Shown: positions 7,525 to 8,340 of the stretch, piece after piece | Numbering within the stretch: the stretch's first letter is position 1 | How the letters are laid out: each line of letters starts with the position of its first letter | Source of the DNA: Halanaerobiales bacterium | GTDB taxonomy: Bacteria; Bacillota_F; Halanaerobiia; Halanaerobiales; DTU029 | Assembly (NCBI GenBank): GCA_016278415.1 | Contig: JADQBV010000024.1 | Location: 1 to 8,340, forward strand | Direction: 5' to 3' | Length of the DNA: 8,340 nt | Translations under genes and position numbers: made by a program | The notes under the pieces: model-generated | Seen by the model: only the letters and a program-made list of their open reading frames with translations | Database searches by the model: none | What the model was told of the DNA's origin: nothing

Positions 7525-7589
7525 ATATAATATTTTATTTAATAAAAAAATTGACCTACAATAATCTAATAGTCTCAAAAAAAACGAAG

Positions 7590-8340
7590 TTAAACTAGGG
7601 TGTTCTTATCTGTATTCCATCCATAAATTACTAACTCTCTTTTTTCTTTCGGAACTGTGTTCCAGCAGACTGAAACAATTCTTTCTTCATTAGGTAGAAG
7701 GGTAAAATAATTATCAGCAAAATATGGATAAATATCTGTTTCCAAATCCAATAAGTCCTCAATACTGACAAATAATGCGACAGTCTTTCCTTTATTCTTT
7801 ATAACCATAAGCCAATTATCTTCATGTTCCTCTTTAAGAATCTCAAGTGAAGTGGATCTAGTACTTAACATTGGTGCCAGGTTATCTGTTTTAGTAAAAA
7901 AATAACGGTTTTTAGCTAGTTCTTCTTTCTCATCCCATAATTCTAAATCTAGTAAAAATACTTCGTCACTTATCATTACAGTAGCAACTTTAATGTTAGT
8001 AAGTATAGTTGAGCTATTTTCCTCCAGACTAACCACTGCTTCTATTTCTTTAAAAACCTCACCAGATATTCCATAAATTATTGCCTTAAGCTTAACATTA
8101 TAATATTTCTGCAATCCTGAATTATTTGACCATATATCGGCTGTAAACTCATCTTGCCTAGACCAAACCTGTCTAGTAAAACTAGCTGTAACATTTATAG
8201 TTTGATAAGCACTTTTTACAGCATAATAAACTGGCTTAGGTCTGGCGTAGTAGTCAATGGCAGCAGTACAATATCCATTAGGATATGGTTCATTAAACTG
8301 CCAGGGAAGAGTGCCACTATTTTGATATTTCCTCCTCCTA
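7590..8340 (-). CDS. GH2 family beta-mannosidase-like glycosidase, C-terminal part (5' end beyond window)
   Basis: Exo-acting glycosidase of family GH2. The frame is open without a stop from the right edge to the TAA at 7590-7592, giving 249 residues. A start at the TTG of 8114 would be false, because strongly conserved sequence continues upstream of it. The first visible residues, NSGTLPWQFNEPYPNGYCTA (7-26), then AIDYYARPKPVYYAVK (27-42), are the end of the GH2 catalytic barrel in beta-mannosidase and related enzymes (the GTL-WQ-N--WP and KP-YYAVK motifs). About 43-249 look like the C-terminal beta-sandwich domains, ending with YFADNYFTLLPNEERIVSV, typical of the terminal mannosidase Ig-like domain. 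Both catalytic Glu residues should lie upstream, outside the window. Beta-mannosidase is the best guess, but other GH2 exo-activities are possible. As the most upstream gene seen, it shows that the operon begins to the right. Confidence 0.9.
   Translation of the reverse strand, partial: RRRKYQNSGTLPWQFNEPYPNGYCTAAIDYYARPKPVYYAVKSAYQTINVTASFTRQVWSRQDEFTADIWSNNSGLQKYYNVKLKAIIYGISGEVFKEIEAVVSLEENSSTILTNIKVATVMISDEVFLLDLELWDEKEELAKNRYFFTKTDNLAPMLSTRSTSLEILKEEHEDNWLMVIKNKGKTVALFVSIEDLLDLETDIYPYFADNYFTLLPNEERIVSVCWNTVPKEKRELVIYGWNTDKNTLV

Noticed and set aside
7513..7578. 22-residue N-terminal extension of the GH1 enzyme from a TTG codon
   Set aside because: No ribosome binding site for the TTG; the ATG at 7512 has GAGGTGAT upstream and matches where GH1 proteins start.
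7513..7589. Possible promoter or terminator between the GH2 and GH1 genes (T-run of eight, TTGTAG and TAAAAT boxes)
   Set aside because: No hairpin precedes the T-run and the -35 box matches the consensus in only three of six positions.

Overview
The window is AT-rich and carries seven protein genes, all on the minus strand and all reading from high to low coordinates. Gaps between genes run from 70 to 249 bases, with no convincing terminator between them. It looks like the middle of a glycan-utilisation operon. Low G+C, strong Shine-Dalgarno sequences (AGGAG or GGGGTGAT types) and the sequence style of the GH1 enzyme suggest an anaerobic Bacillota or Halanaerobiales-type bacterium. That assignment is inference; no taxonomic marker is present.

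Layout in transcription order: the C-terminal part of a GH2 beta-mannosidase-like enzyme (enters at the right edge, 7590-8340); a complete GH1 beta-glucosidase-type enzyme (6157-7512); a uroporphyrinogen-decarboxylase-fold protein of unknown role (5118-6050); a 12-helix MFS transporter (3744-4988); a divergent GH32-type glycosidase (2236-3651); a 249-base gap that seems to hold a decayed gene fragment (about 2005-2222); a Cys-type sulfatase with a GTG start (631-1986); and the N-terminal 186 residues of a GH3 beta-xylosidase/beta-glucosidase-type enzyme that runs off the left edge (1-560).

Read together, the genes suggest uptake of a small, partly sulfated glycoside or oligosaccharide by the MFS carrier, then removal of sulfate and stepwise cleavage from the ends by GH1, GH2, GH3 and GH32 enzymes inside the cell. 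None of the four complete enzymes nor the GH3 N-terminus has a secretion signal; the GH2 N-terminus is outside the window. The UroD-like protein is the least explained member: it keeps the fold's motifs but lacks the His-x-Cys zinc site of corrinoid methyltransferases, so its job in a sugar operon is open. The substrate itself cannot be read from the sequence.

No tRNA, rRNA, CRISPR array, insertion sequence or phage gene was seen. The plus strand shows only short shadow frames. No gene-free stretch exceeds 300 bases.
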